Shown here: positions 8,112 through 17,281 of the stretch, one piece after another
Layout of the letters: the number at the start of each line of letters is the position of its first letter
Position numbering within the stretch: position 1 is the first letter of the stretch
From: CADEFQ01 sp050249415
GTDB taxonomy: Bacteria; Pseudomonadota; Gammaproteobacteria; Steroidobacterales; Steroidobacteraceae
Length of the DNA: 64,000 nt
Direction: 5' to 3'
Assembly: GCA_050249415.1 (NCBI GenBank)
Contig: JBFWQO010000016.1
Coordinates: 14,880-78,879, forward strand
The notes under the pieces: generated by a model
What the model saw: the letters and a program-made list of their open reading frames with translations, nothing else
Database searches by the model: none
Told to the model about the DNA's origin: nothing
Translations under genes and position numbers: made by a program

Positions 8112-9329
8112 ATGTCCGGACAACCTGCCCCCTTCAAGAACGGCCCTCTCGCGGACCTGCGGGTGATCGAGATGGGTACGCTGCTCGCCGGCCCCTTCTG
8201 CGGCCAGATCCTCGGCGACATGGGCGCGGAGGTCATCAAGATCGAGCCGCCGGGCCAGGGCGACCCGATGCGCGTGTGGGGCCGCGAGAAGGCACACGGC
8301 AAGTCGCTGTGGTGGCCCGTGGTCGGGCGCAACAAGAAGGCGGTCACGCTCGACATGCGCCAGGCAGAAGGACAGAGCATTCTCAAGGAGTTAGTCGCGA
8401 AAGCTGATTTTCTACTCGAGAATTTCAGGCCGGGCACGATGGAGAAATGGGGCTGCAGCTACGAGGCGCTCTCGCGCATCAATCCGCGCCTGATCATGAT
8501 TCGCGTGTCGGGCTTCGGCCAGACCGGGCCCTATGCCACGCAGGCGGGCTTTGGCGCCATCGGCGAGGCGATGGGCGGGCTGCGCTATGTGTGCGGGGAT
8601 CCCTCGACGCCGCCCTCGCGCATGGGCATCAGCATCGGCGATTCGCTCGCGGCCACGTTCGCGAGCGTCGGCGCGCTGTCGGCCTTGCACTACCGCGAGA
8701 AGACCGGCCGCGGACAGGTGGTCGATTCGGCGATCTACGAGGCCGTGCTCAACATGATGGAATCGCTCGTCACCGAATACGACAAGACGGGCTACATCCG
8801 CGAGCGCACCGGCGCGATCCTGCCGAATGTCGCGCCGTCGAACATCTACCCGACCGCCGACGGCCAGATGGTGCTGATCGCGGCCAACCAGGACACCGTG
8901 TTCGGGCGCCTCGCCGAAGCGATGGGCCGCCCCGAACTCGCGCAGGACCCGAAGTACGCGACCCACTCCGCCCGCGGCGCGAACCAGGCCGAGCTCGATG
9001 CGCTGGTCGGGCGCTGGACCGCGACGCAGACACGCGGAGAGGTCCTCGCGGCGATGGAGCAGGCCGGCGTCCCGGCGGGGCTCATCTACCGGGCCCCCGA
9101 CATGCTCGAAGATCCGCATTTCAAGGCGCGTGCGGCCATCGTGCCGACGCAGCACCCCGACTTCGGCGACCTCAGGATGCAGAATGTTGCGCCGAAGCTT
9201 TCCGAGACGCCGGGCGCGATCCGCACGCCGGCGCCCGCGATGGGCCAGCACAATGAAGAGGTCTACCTCGGTCTCCTCGGCATGGCGCGCGAACGCTACG
9301 ACGCGCTCGCCGCGCGCAAGGTGATCTGA
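8112..9329 (+). CDS. CaiB/BaiF-family (class III) CoA-transferase
   Basis: A 405-residue class III CoA-transferase. The N-terminal segment GPLADLRVIEMGTLLAGPFC leads into DMGAEVIKIEPP, and RNKKAVTLDM and FLLENFRPGTMEKWG follow, all hallmark CaiB/BaiF features. It moves CoA between carboxylic acids, probably activating the substrate of the divergent HMG-CoA-lyase-like enzyme. The ATG at 8112 follows GAGAGA. It heads a tight plus operon: 4 bases to the second amidase, which overlaps the VOC gene. Confidence 0.9.
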   Translation: MSGQPAPFKNGPLADLRVIEMGTLLAGPFCGQILGDMGAEVIKIEPPGQGDPMRVWGREKAHGKSLWWPVVGRNKKAVTLDMRQAEGQSILKELVAKADFLLENFRPGTMEKWGCSYEALSRINPRLIMIRVSGFGQTGPYATQAGFGAIGEAMGGLRYVCGDPSTPPSRMGISIGDSLAATFASVGALSALHYREKTGRGQVVDSAIYEAVLNMMESLVTEYDKTGYIRERTGAILPNVAPSNIYPTADGQMVLIAANQDTVFGRLAEAMGRPELAQDPKYATHSARGANQAELDALVGRWTATQTRGEVLAAMEQAGVPAGLIYRAPDMLEDPHFKARAAIVPTQHPDFGDLRMQNVAPKLSETPGAIRTPAPAMGQHNEEVYLGLLGMARERYDALAARKVI

Positions 9330-9333
9330 GCGC

Positions 9334-9969
9334 ATGGCCGAGACGCTCGAGCAGAACTACGCGCGCGGCGGCTTCGGCCAGTCGCTCGCATTCGGCCCGC
9401 GGCCCGCGCTGCTGGTGATCGATTTCGTGCAGGCCTATCTCGTCCCGGGCTCGCCGCTCTACGCCGGCGTCGAAGCGGCGCGCGACGCCTGCGTCCTGTT
9501 GCTCGACGCCGCGCGCAAGGCCGCCATCCCGGTGCTGCACACGAATGTCGCGTACCAGCCGGGCGGCCGCGACGGCGGGGTGTTCTTTCGCAAGGTTCCC
9601 GCCCTCGCCTGCTTCGAGGCGGGCGCGCATCCCGAACTCGCGGCGTTTGCCCCGGGCCTCGAGCCGCGCGCCGGCGAGACCGTGGTCACGAAGCAGTACG
9701 CGAGCGCCTTCTTCGGTACCTCGCTCGCGCCGACCCTGACCTCGCTCGGTGTCGATACCGTCCTGATCGGCGGCGTATCCACGAGCGGCTGCGTGCGCGC
9801 GAGCGCCGTCGATTGCTGCCAGCACGGCTTCGTGCCGGTCGTCGTGCGCGATGCGGTCGGCGACCGTGCGGCCGGCCCGCACGAGGCGAACCTGTTCGAC
9901 CTGCAGGCGAAGTACGCCGAAGTCACCGATCTCGCGACCGCGCGCCGCTATCTCGCCGGCCTCGCATGA
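9334..9969 (+). CDS. Isochorismatase-family amidohydrolase (N-carbamoylsarcosine amidase-like), copy 2
   Basis: A 211-residue cysteine hydrolase, paralogous to the gene at 2319-2948. The triad is complete: Asp in LLVIDFVQAYL, Lys in TVVTKQYASAFFG, and Cys in VSTSGCVRAS. The short N-terminal arm (YARGGFGQSLAFGPRPAL) resembles N-carbamoylsarcosine amidase-type members. Its start is 4 bases after the CoA-transferase stop, and its TGA overlaps the ATG of the VOC gene. Two such enzymes in adjacent divergent operons suggest that the pathway releases ammonia from amide or carbamoyl intermediates twice, or that they differ in substrate. Confidence 0.88.
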   Translation: MAETLEQNYARGGFGQSLAFGPRPALLVIDFVQAYLVPGSPLYAGVEAARDACVLLLDAARKAAIPVLHTNVAYQPGGRDGGVFFRKVPALACFEAGAHPELAAFAPGLEPRAGETVVTKQYASAFFGTSLAPTLTSLGVDTVLIGGVSTSGCVRASAVDCCQHGFVPVVVRDAVGDRAAGPHEANLFDLQAKYAEVTDLATARRYLAGLA

Positions 9970-10862
9970 CCGCGCTCGGGCCCATTGCGGCGGTCACCGT
10001 CGCAACGCCGGAACTGCAAGCCTCGATCGATGCCTGGCACCTGCACCTCGGCTATGAACTCGTGGAGCGTGAACGCATATCCCCGGCGCTCGCCGCACAG
10101 TTCGGCCGGCCCGGGCTCGCCGGCCGACAGTACGCGCTGATGCTGCCTGCGGGCGAAGGCCAGACCTGGCTGCGCTTCATCGAGAACAAACCGGACTTCG
10201 CCTATCGGCCCTTCCGCCACATGGGCTGGAATGCCGCCGAACTGATGGTGCAGGACACCGACCTCGCGGCAGAGCGGCTCGCGCAGTCCGCGTTTCGCGT
10301 GATCGGTCCGCCCGCGAACCTCTCCATCAGCGACAAGATCCGCGCGATGCAGGCGCTCGGGCCGTCGAACGAGGGCGTCTACCTCACCTCGTTCAGTGAA
10401 AAGCTCGCCGCCTTCGACGTACCCGACGCGAAGCACTTCATCGACCGCGTGTTCATCGTGGTCCTCGGCGGCGCTTCGTGCGAGGCATTGAGCGCCTTCT
10501 ACACGAAGCACTTCGGCGTGCCGCCCGCGACGCCGGTACCGTCCGTCATCACGGTACTGTCGGCCGCCCACGGCCTCCCGGCGGATACGCGCCATCCGCT
10601 CGCGGCACTCGCCTTGCGCGGCCAGTGCTACATCGAGGCCGACGCCATGCCCGCCGGCACACTCCCGCGCACGAGTGCGCCGGGGGAACTGCCGCCCGGC
10701 GTCTCGATGGTGACCTTCCTCGTGGACCGCCTGCCGGAGGACCCGACGATCGAATGGATCGCCGCTGCGCGCACGCTGCCGCAGGCGCCGTATCATGGCC
10801 GCCGGACCGCGGTGTGCGTCGGCCCCGCGGGCGAATGGATCGAACTCGTGGAGCGCGAATGA
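9966..10862 (+). CDS. VOC (glyoxalase/bleomycin-resistance) superfamily protein
   Basis: A 298-residue protein with two vicinal-oxygen-chelate modules. Module 1 (about residues 5-135) begins GPIAAVTVATPELQASIDAW. Module 2 (about 150-295) contains FIVVLGGASCEALSAFYTKH and ends GPAGEWIELVE. Such proteins bind a divalent metal and act as dioxygenases, isomerases or lyases. It overlaps the preceding stop (ATGA) and the following start (ATGA), so translation is coupled with the amidase and the 101-residue protein. Substrate unknown. Confidence 0.75.
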   Translation: MTALGPIAAVTVATPELQASIDAWHLHLGYELVERERISPALAAQFGRPGLAGRQYALMLPAGEGQTWLRFIENKPDFAYRPFRHMGWNAAELMVQDTDLAAERLAQSAFRVIGPPANLSISDKIRAMQALGPSNEGVYLTSFSEKLAAFDVPDAKHFIDRVFIVVLGGASCEALSAFYTKHFGVPPATPVPSVITVLSAAHGLPADTRHPLAALALRGQCYIEADAMPAGTLPRTSAPGELPPGVSMVTFLVDRLPEDPTIEWIAAARTLPQAPYHGRRTAVCVGPAGEWIELVERE

Positions 10863-11164
10863 GCGATGCCCCCACCCGGGCGAAGGGCCCGCTGCCGCAG
10901 TACTTCGACGATCCCGCCATCGATCAGTTGCACGCGGCGCTGCTGGCACTCGCCGCGGAGCTGTCCGTCGCGAACGACCGGATCGACACGCTCGAGCGGC
11001 TGCTCGCGGCGAAGGGCACCGTGCAACGGGCCGACATCGAGCGCTACGAGCCCGACGAGGCCGCGCTGCGCGAGCGCGCGGCACGGCGCGAGGCGCTCGT
11101 CGCGCGCCTGCTGCGGCCCTTCCGCGACTACCGGGAACAGCTGATCGGGCGCGCGGGGAAGTAG
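10859..11164 (+). CDS. Small helical protein of unknown function
   Basis: A 101-residue acidic-basic protein predicted to be nearly all helix. Its central part (about residues 20-50, DQLHAALLALAAELSVAND) has heptad leucines suggesting a short coiled coil. It carries no signal peptide or membrane segment. It overlaps the VOC gene stop by 4 bases, so it is probably made in fixed ratio with it and may be an accessory subunit. I recognise no family. Confidence 0.7.
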   Translation: MSDAPTRAKGPLPQYFDDPAIDQLHAALLALAAELSVANDRIDTLERLLAAKGTVQRADIERYEPDEAALRERAARREALVARLLRPFRDYREQLIGRAGK

Positions 11165-11192
11165 CGCCGGGCGACGCGCGGTGGTCCGGGGA

Positions 11193-11232
11193 GATTTTCC
11201 GCTGCCGGCACCGCGTCCGGGAGGGGAAAATC
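11193..11232. repeat. Perfect 8-bp inverted repeat in the gap before dgcA
   Basis: GATTTTCC at 11193-11200 and its complement GGAAAATC at 11225-11232, separated by 24 GC-rich bases. No U-tract follows, so it is not a classical terminator. It may be an operator for dgcA or a weak 3' end for the CaiB operon. The rest of the 153-base gap shows nothing else clear. Confidence 0.4.
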
Positions 11233-11317
11233 GCGCACGGGCAGGATCTTCTGCTACCTACACCCCTGTTGCGCAGCGCAAGCTGTGCGTGTCGACCCGT
11301 CGAGGACCGGTGCGCCG

Positions 11318-12298
11318 ATGCAGCTCTCATTCCGCCGCGAGCGGTGGCCCCTCGCACGCCCCTTCAAGATTGCCCGCGCCACCCTGGACGTGGCGTACCC
11401 CGTGGTCGTGGAATTGCGCGAGGATGGCCATCGCGGCTGCGGGGAATGCGAGGTGCACGAGAGCGACCTCTCCGCCATCGAGCGAGGCCTCGATCTCCTC
11501 GCACGGATCCGCCCGCTGGTCGAAAACGGCGACTTCTCGAGGGCCACGCTGCCAGAGCTGCTCGGTGCCGGCCCGATCCGCAACGCGCTCGACTGCGCGC
11601 TGTGGGATCTCGACGCGAAGCGCGCCGGCGTGCCGGCCTGGCGGCTCGCCGGCCTCGACGCGCCACGGGCGCTGACCACCGTCTACACGATCAGTGCCGA
11701 TCACCCGGTGGCGATGGCCGAGCAGGCGGCCGCCGCGCGCCGCTATCCCATCCTCAAGATCAAGCTGAAGGGCGAAGGCGATATCGCGCGCGTGGAAGCG
11801 GTGCGCGGGGCGGCGCCCGGCGCGCGGCTGATCGTGGATGCCAACGAGGCGTGGACTTTCTCGCAGCTCGAGGCGTTCACTCCCCCGCTGCGCGCGCTCG
11901 GCGTGGAACTCGTCGAGCAGCCGCTGCCGCGCGGCGCGGATGCGCCGCTCGCCGGGTTTCGTTCTCCGGTGCCGTTGTGCGCCGACGAGAGCTGTCACGA
12001 CACGGGCACGCTGGCGGAGGTGGTCGGCAAGTACCAGTTCGTCAACATCAAGCTCGACAAGACCGGCGGCCTGACCGAAGCGCTGCGACTCGATGCGCAA
12101 GCGCGCCGGCTCGGGTTGCGCGTCATGGTGGGGTGCATGGTGGGCACGTCGCTCGCGATGGCGCCCGCGATGCTCGTCGCGGCCCGTGCCGAGTTCGTGG
12201 ATCTCGACGGCCCGCTGCTGCTCGCGGCGGACCGGTCGCCGGGCCTGCGATTCAGGGCCACCGAGATCCAGCCGCCCACGCCGGACCTCTGGGGTTGA
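11318..12298 (+). CDS. dgcA: N-acetyl-D-glutamate racemase-like enolase-superfamily enzyme (DgcA)
   Basis: A 326-residue mandelate-racemase/dipeptide-epimerase-type protein. The KxK acid/base motif (ILKIKLKGEGD, about residue 150), metal ligands (LIVDANEAW, then ADESCHD) and the second catalytic Lys (NIKLDKTGGL) are all present, so it should racemise or epimerise an alpha carbon. The start is the ATG at 11318, matching the usual family N-terminus (WPLARPFKIAR); an upstream GTG-type extension is unlikely. DgcA pairs with the acetyltransferase DgcN, encoded at 22477-23535 in this window, to convert D-Glu via N-acetyl-D-Glu to N-acetyl-L-Glu. That nearby partner is why I prefer DgcA over dipeptide epimerase. 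Confidence 0.75.
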   Translation: MQLSFRRERWPLARPFKIARATLDVAYPVVVELREDGHRGCGECEVHESDLSAIERGLDLLARIRPLVENGDFSRATLPELLGAGPIRNALDCALWDLDAKRAGVPAWRLAGLDAPRALTTVYTISADHPVAMAEQAAAARRYPILKIKLKGEGDIARVEAVRGAAPGARLIVDANEAWTFSQLEAFTPPLRALGVELVEQPLPRGADAPLAGFRSPVPLCADESCHDTGTLAEVVGKYQFVNIKLDKTGGLTEALRLDAQARRLGLRVMVGCMVGTSLAMAPAMLVAARAEFVDLDGPLLLAADRSPGLRFRATEIQPPTPDLWG

Positions 12299-12318
12299 GG
12301 CTCGCCGCGGGGGCGGTG

Positions 12319-12347
12319 TTGGCAAGTCCGATCGCAGCCGCTATCGT
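12319..12347 (+). promoter_or_regulatory. Candidate promoter for the Lrp-family gene
   Basis: TTGGCA (12319-12324) and TATCGT (12342-12347) are spaced by 17 bases in the 84-base gap between dgcA and the Lrp-type regulator, with the ATG 36 bases downstream. Each box matches the sigma-70 consensus at 4-5 of 6 positions. Confidence 0.4.
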
Positions 12348-12382
12348 TTTCGCAATCCTGCCTCGAGGGTGGTGACCGGCCG

Positions 12383-12919
12383 ATGCCCGATCTCTCCAGC
12401 AACCTGCGCCAGCATCCATCGCTCGACTCTTTCGACATGCGGATCCTCGCAGCGCTGCAGCGCGACGGGCGCATGACCAAGGTGAAGCTCGCCGAGATGG
12501 TCGGCCTGTCACCCACGCCGTGCGGGTCGCGCATCGAGCGGCTCGAGAAGGCCGGGCTCATACGCGGGTATCACGCCGATATCGACGTCGTCCAGCTCGC
12601 GAACCTGACACGCTTTCGCCTGACCGTGTCGCTGCGTGACTGGACGCCGCCGAAAGCGCGCCGCTTCGAGGCCGCGCTGATGGCCATCCCGAATATCGTC
12701 GAGTGCGAGGCGGTGCTCGGCGACATCGATTACCTCGTGACGGTGCTCGCCGTCAGCGTCGGGCACTACCAGGAGATCATCGGCACGCTGCTCACGTCAC
12801 TCTCCGACGAGATCGACTTCACGACCTATCCGGTCTCGAAATCGGTCAAGCGCGAGGCCGATCTCGCCTTGCTCAAGCTCTCGAACCGGGAAGCAGCGGC
12901 CCCGGGGAATCAGCGCTGA
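12383..12919 (+). CDS. Lrp/AsnC-family transcriptional regulator
   Basis: A 178-residue regulator. Residues about 16-75 form the winged helix-turn-helix (DMRILAALQRDGRMTKVKLA, then GLSPTPCGSRIERLEKAGLI). Residues about 80-160 form the RAM ligand-binding domain with the typical G-x-x-D-Y segment (LGDIDYLVTV). Such proteins sense amino acids and control their transport or catabolism. Its place between dgcA and an amino-acid permease suggests local control by a D- or L-amino acid, possibly glutamate. Confidence 0.9.
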   Translation: MPDLSSNLRQHPSLDSFDMRILAALQRDGRMTKVKLAEMVGLSPTPCGSRIERLEKAGLIRGYHADIDVVQLANLTRFRLTVSLRDWTPPKARRFEAALMAIPNIVECEAVLGDIDYLVTVLAVSVGHYQEIIGTLLTSLSDEIDFTTYPVSKSVKREADLALLKLSNREAAAPGNQR

Positions 12920-12975
12920 TCGCGGAGCGCGTGATTTCGCCAGGCGCCGATTCGCCCGCAGCGCGACTTGATGTC

Positions 12976-13770
12976 ATGATGGAAAAATACGGGTCGTATT
13001 GCAGGACGAAGATCGAGATGCCGGAGATGGGTCCACCACAGGGGGCACAGGCGGCGCTCAGGGCCATACGCCTGCTCAAGATGTTTACCGTGGAGCGCCC
13101 CGAATGGTCGCTGGCCGAGTTGTGCCGGGGATCGGGGTTGAACAAGACCACCGCTCATCGCCTGTTGCGCGCGCTGCAGAGCGAATGTCTCATCGAGCGA
13201 AGCGCCGCCACCGGCGCGTACTGCCTCGGTCGGGGACTGATGGCCCTCGGCGTGCAGGCGATCGTGAACAGCGATCTCAGGCGACGCGTGCGTCCCGTGC
13301 TCGAGGCGCTCGCCAGGTCGAGCAGGGAGACCGCCACCCTGGAAGTGCCGATGGACGACAGCATGCTGATCGTGGACGAGGCTGCCGGCAGCTACGTGGT
13401 CGGCGCAACCGGGAATGTCGGTGCACGCTGTCCGCTGCACGCCAGTTCCACCGGCAAGGCCTTCCTCGCATTCGAGGCAAGCGGCAGGGGACGCCTCCGC
13501 TGCCCGCTCACGACATTCACGGCGAAGACATTGGTGGACCCCGATGCGTTGCTCCCGCAATTCATCGAAATCCGCCGTCGCGGATATGCGGTGTCGGTGG
13601 ACGAGATGGAGCAAGGCTACACTGCCGTCGCCACCGTCATCCGCGGTGCATTGGGCGATGTTCAGGGCGCGCTGTGCATCGGCGGACCGACGCAACGACT
13701 GCATGCCGCGCGCCGGGCCGAGCTCGGCGCCGCCCTGTGCGAGGCGGCGAAGTACCTGAGCCACGGGTAG
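12976..13770 (+). CDS. IclR-family transcriptional regulator
   Basis: A 264-residue IclR-type regulator with an N-terminal winged HTH (WSLAELCRGSGLNKTTAHRL, about residues 40-60) and a C-terminal effector domain (CPLHASSTGKAFLAF, then a segment near DEMEQGYTAVA). The start is uncertain: tandem ATGs at 12976 and 12979 or the ATG at 13018, none with a strong ribosome-binding site. It converges with the amino-acid permease (4-base gap between stops). IclR proteins usually control catabolic operons, so it may govern dgcA, the permease or the receptor region. Confidence 0.85.
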   Translation: MMEKYGSYCRTKIEMPEMGPPQGAQAALRAIRLLKMFTVERPEWSLAELCRGSGLNKTTAHRLLRALQSECLIERSAATGAYCLGRGLMALGVQAIVNSDLRRRVRPVLEALARSSRETATLEVPMDDSMLIVDEAAGSYVVGATGNVGARCPLHASSTGKAFLAFEASGRGRLRCPLTTFTAKTLVDPDALLPQFIEIRRRGYAVSVDEMEQGYTAVATVIRGALGDVQGALCIGGPTQRLHAARRAELGAALCEAAKYLSHG

Positions 13771-13774
13771 CGGG

Positions 13775-15091
13775 TTACCGCGGTTCGTCAGGCGCGCCGG
13801 CCGCCTCCCAGCGGCGCACCCCGTAGTAGACGGGCAGGCCGGCGGCCGACAGTGCCAGCGCCCACAGGAAAGGCTCGCGGCCGACGCCGAAGAGCGCGTA
13901 CGCGGCGAAGCCGATGCTGCCCGCGGCCACGAGCCACAATGCCGGGCCAGGCCCCGCGGCCTTTCGGCGCAGCAGCGCGAAGAGCCCCAGCGAGCAACAC
14001 ACATACAGCGGCAGGCTCGCCGCCGACACGATCAGGGACAACTTGATGAACGCGCCGACGAGCGAGTCACTGTAGTTCATGAGCCCGACGGCGACCGCGA
14101 GCACACCGACGAGCATCAGCGCGACCCAGGGCGCATCGAAGCGGTTCCGCAGCCCGAGGATGCCCGGCACCAGCTTGTGCACCGCCAGCGTGCGCGTCAG
14201 CTCGCCTGCGAGCAGTGTCCAGCCGTTCAGGCAACCGAGGGCGCTGATGACGATGAACAGCGACAGCCAGCGCCCCTGGCCGGGGCCGAGCAGACGGTCC
14301 AGGATCGTGACGAAAGGCGCGTCCGAAGCGGCGAGGGTCGACTGCGGCACGATCATCATGCCGATGATCGCGATGGCGACGTAGATCCCGGCCACCACCA
14401 GCGTGCCGATGAGCGTCGCACGCGGGAGCGTCCGGCCGGGATCCCTGACGCGGCCGGCGGCGATCGTCGCCGCTTCGAATCCCAGCATGGTGAACAGCGC
14501 GACGGCGGCGGCCGCGGTCGTCACCTGCGGGCTGAGCGGCGGCGTCGCCGGCAGGCGGGACACCGCTGCCGCCGGATCCGCGAGGATCGAGGCCGACCCC
14601 GCCACGATGACCAGGATCAGCGGAACGAGCTTCAGCACGGTGGTCACGACCTGCACGCGCCCGCCGCTTCGCACTCCGAGCACGTTGACGCCGACGAAGA
14701 ACCACACGAATCCGACGGCGAGCACCGCGGGGTCGAGGGTGCCGGCGGCCGGAAAGACCACGACGAAGTACCCGACGGCGCCGATGGCGAGCACCGCGTT
14801 GCTGACCCACACTGAAATCCAGTAGCACCAGAGCACCGGGAAGGCGACCGCCTCGCCCAGGGTCGCGCGCACGTAGCCGAACGGGCCGTCGGCCTCCGGG
14901 AGGTGTCGCGCCAGCGCGGCGAGCGTGATCGCGATGCAGACGCAACCGGCGATGACCACCGCCCAGCCGGTCAGGGCATTCAGGCCGAATGGCGCGAGCG
15001 CAGCCGGCAGCATGAATATGCCCGTGCCGATCATGTTGCCCACGATCAGCGCCGTACACGTCGTGAGGCCGAGCTGGCGTATGCCGCTCAT
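13775..15091 (-). CDS. APC-superfamily amino-acid permease
   Basis: A 438-residue polytopic inner-membrane protein with about 12 hydrophobic segments. The N-terminal GNMIGTGIFMLPAALAPFG is the unwound TM1 substrate-binding motif of APC transporters, and LFTMLGFEAATIAAGRVRDP in TM6 is the other signature. The start is the ATG at 15091, directly before the conserved region. It likely exchanges or imports amino acids. Its setting beside Lrp and IclR regulators and dgcA suggests uptake of an amino acid catabolised here, perhaps D-glutamate. Confidence 0.88.
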   Translation of the reverse strand: MSGIRQLGLTTCTALIVGNMIGTGIFMLPAALAPFGLNALTGWAVVIAGCVCIAITLAALARHLPEADGPFGYVRATLGEAVAFPVLWCYWISVWVSNAVLAIGAVGYFVVVFPAAGTLDPAVLAVGFVWFFVGVNVLGVRSGGRVQVVTTVLKLVPLILVIVAGSASILADPAAAVSRLPATPPLSPQVTTAAAAVALFTMLGFEAATIAAGRVRDPGRTLPRATLIGTLVVAGIYVAIAIIGMMIVPQSTLAASDAPFVTILDRLLGPGQGRWLSLFIVISALGCLNGWTLLAGELTRTLAVHKLVPGILGLRNRFDAPWVALMLVGVLAVAVGLMNYSDSLVGAFIKLSLIVSAASLPLYVCCSLGLFALLRRKAAGPGPALWLVAAGSIGFAAYALFGVGREPFLWALALSAAGLPVYYGVRRWEAAGAPDEPR

Positions 15092-15175
15092 CCGGTGCAA
15101 ATGCCGATCGCCGCGCGGCACACGCAGGCTGGAGTCGTACTGGATCGCGGCCTGTGGCCCAGCTTCCCGTCGATC

Positions 15176-17275
15176 ATGTCGCATGGCTACCTCGTTCCGG
15201 TTTCACGTCGTGCCGGGCTATCATTGTTCCAGGACCCGGACACGGACCATCAGGCAGTGCAGCAGGTATCCGCAGCCAGAGACGAGAGCATCGCGTCGGC
15301 CGTCGCCGCCATGCGCGCCAATCGCCCGCTGCGCGCGGAGGAAATCTGCCGCGACTACCTGCTGCAGAGGCCCGGCTGCAAAGAACACCTGAGATTGCTC
15401 GGGCATGCGCTGATGAAGCAGGGCCGGCTGCAGGAAGCGGAGCAACAGATCGGGCTCGCACTCGAACTCGATCCGCAGTCGCCGTTGCTTCTCGAGGACA
15501 TCGGCAGCCTGTTCGCCATGCAGGGACGGTACACGGAAGCGATCCCCTGGTTCGAAGAGGCCATCAAGCTCGAGCCCCGGCTGCCGCTCGCGCACAGGAA
15601 GCTCGGGCAGGCGCTCGCCGCCATCGGCCGTGGCAAGGAAGCGGACGAGGAATTCCAGGAATACCTCGAACTCGGCGAAGGTCGGGAGGCGGTGGCGCAT
15701 GCGATGCAGCAGCTGCAGGCCGGCCTGGTCGACGCCGCGATCGGATCGCTCCAGGCGGTGCTGAAGGAGTATCCGCAGAACGTCGATGCGATGCGCCACC
15801 TGGCCGGCGCCTGGTTCAGGAAAAAGATCCACCTGGACGACGCGGAAGCGCTGCTGCGCCAGGCGACCCGGGTCGCGCCCGATTTCCTCGGCGCATGGAT
15901 GCTGCTCGGGCAGGTATTGATGGAGCGGAGCAAGTTCCTCGATGCGATCGGCATCTTCGAGGAGGCGACGCGTCTTGCACCCGGGCGCGCCGATGTGTGG
16001 GGTGCGCTCGGCAGCGCGCATGCTCGCGCGAGCAATGCGGAGGACAGCGCGCGGGCCTTTGCCAGGGCTGTGTCGATCGATCCCGATCTCGCCAACGCGC
16101 AGATGGGTTACGCGCACGTGCTGAAGACCCTCGGCGACCAGGCGGGCGCGCTGCGCGCATACCGCGCGGCGATCCGGTCGAAGCCGGAGTTCGGCGAGGT
16201 CTACTGGAGCATGGCGAACCTCAAGGTCTTCAGGTTCGAAGACCACGAAGTGGCTGCAATGGAAAAGCAGCTCGCGCGAGGCGATCTCGACAAGAGCGCG
16301 GAGATCCACTTCCGGTTCGCACTCGGCAAGGCGTACGAAGACCTCGGCGATTACGACCGCGCCTGGCATTGCTACCACACCGGCAACCAGGCGCAACGCG
16401 GCACGGTCCAGTACGACCCCGCGGAATTCGAAGTCCGCCAATCGTCGATCGTGAAAGTCTTCTCGCAGGAGTTCCTCGCGGAACGCGCGGGCAACGGCTG
16501 CACGGACCCCGATCCGATCTTCATCGTGGGCCTGCCACGCAGCGGCTCCACCCTGGTCGAGCAGATCCTGGCGAGCCACAGCCAGGTCGAAGGTACGGCG
16601 GAGCTGCCCCTCCTCGGCAAGATTGCCAATTCCATCGGGCGTTACCGGCGCGACAACCTGCAGTACCCGGAGGCGGTCCGGGACCTGCGCGCCAGGGATT
16701 GGCGCGCCTACGGCCGGCAGTACCTGGATGAATCCCGGCGCCATCGTCAGACCGACCGGCCGTATTTCACGGACAAGCTGCCCAACAACTTCCCGCACGT
16801 GGGCCTGCTGCACCTGATCCTGCCGAATGCCAGAGTGATCAACGCGCGCCGGCATCCGCTCGACAGCTGCCTCGGCAGCTATAAGCAGCTGTTCGGGCAG
16901 GGACAGCATTTCACGTACGACATGTTCGAACTCGCCGAGTACTACCGGCAGTACCACACCGTCATGTCGCATTGGCACCGCGTGCTGCCGGGCAGGGTGC
17001 TCGACGTGCACTACGAAGAAACCGTCATGGATCTCGAAGCGCAGGTGAGGCGGATCCTCGCATTCTGCGGATTGCCGTTCGAAGAGCAGTGCCTGCGGTA
17101 TCACGAAACGGAACGGGCCGTGAAAACCGCGAGCTCGGAGCAGGTACGACAGCCCATCTATCGCGGCGCGCTCGGCAAGTGGCGCCGATACGAGCAGCAC
17201 CTCGGCACGTGGCTGGAAGACCTCGACGACATCATCCGCGAATTGCCCGACACGGTCAGGAACGCCGGCCTGTGA
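15176..17275 (+). CDS. TPR-domain sulfotransferase
   Basis: A protein of about 699 residues. Residues roughly 35-420 hold tetratricopeptide repeats (for example LGHALMKQGRLQEAEQQIGL and LFAMQGRYTEAIPWFEEAI). The C-terminal part is a tyrosyl-protein-sulfotransferase-like domain: the 5' PAPS loop is FIVGLPRSGSTLVEQILAS and the 3' phosphate-binding segment is RVINARRHPLDSCLGSYK. The TPR domain probably presents a peptide or polymer for sulfation or another P-loop transfer. The exact start is unclear (ATG 15176; ATG 15311 also possible). It converges with the propeller-like gene (6-base gap), beside a TonB-dependent receptor, a recurrent but unexplained association. Confidence 0.85.
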   Translation: MSHGYLVPVSRRAGLSLFQDPDTDHQAVQQVSAARDESIASAVAAMRANRPLRAEEICRDYLLQRPGCKEHLRLLGHALMKQGRLQEAEQQIGLALELDPQSPLLLEDIGSLFAMQGRYTEAIPWFEEAIKLEPRLPLAHRKLGQALAAIGRGKEADEEFQEYLELGEGREAVAHAMQQLQAGLVDAAIGSLQAVLKEYPQNVDAMRHLAGAWFRKKIHLDDAEALLRQATRVAPDFLGAWMLLGQVLMERSKFLDAIGIFEEATRLAPGRADVWGALGSAHARASNAEDSARAFARAVSIDPDLANAQMGYAHVLKTLGDQAGALRAYRAAIRSKPEFGEVYWSMANLKVFRFEDHEVAAMEKQLARGDLDKSAEIHFRFALGKAYEDLGDYDRAWHCYHTGNQAQRGTVQYDPAEFEVRQSSIVKVFSQEFLAERAGNGCTDPDPIFIVGLPRSGSTLVEQILASHSQVEGTAELPLLGKIANSIGRYRRDNLQYPEAVRDLRARDWRAYGRQYLDESRRHRQTDRPYFTDKLPNNFPHVGLLHLILPNARVINARRHPLDSCLGSYKQLFGQGQHFTYDMFELAEYYRQYHTVMSHWHRVLPGRVLDVHYEETVMDLEAQVRRILAFCGLPFEEQCLRYHETERAVKTASSEQVRQPIYRGALGKWRRYEQHLGTWLEDLDDIIRELPDTVRNAGL

Positions 17276-17281
17276 CGGGTA

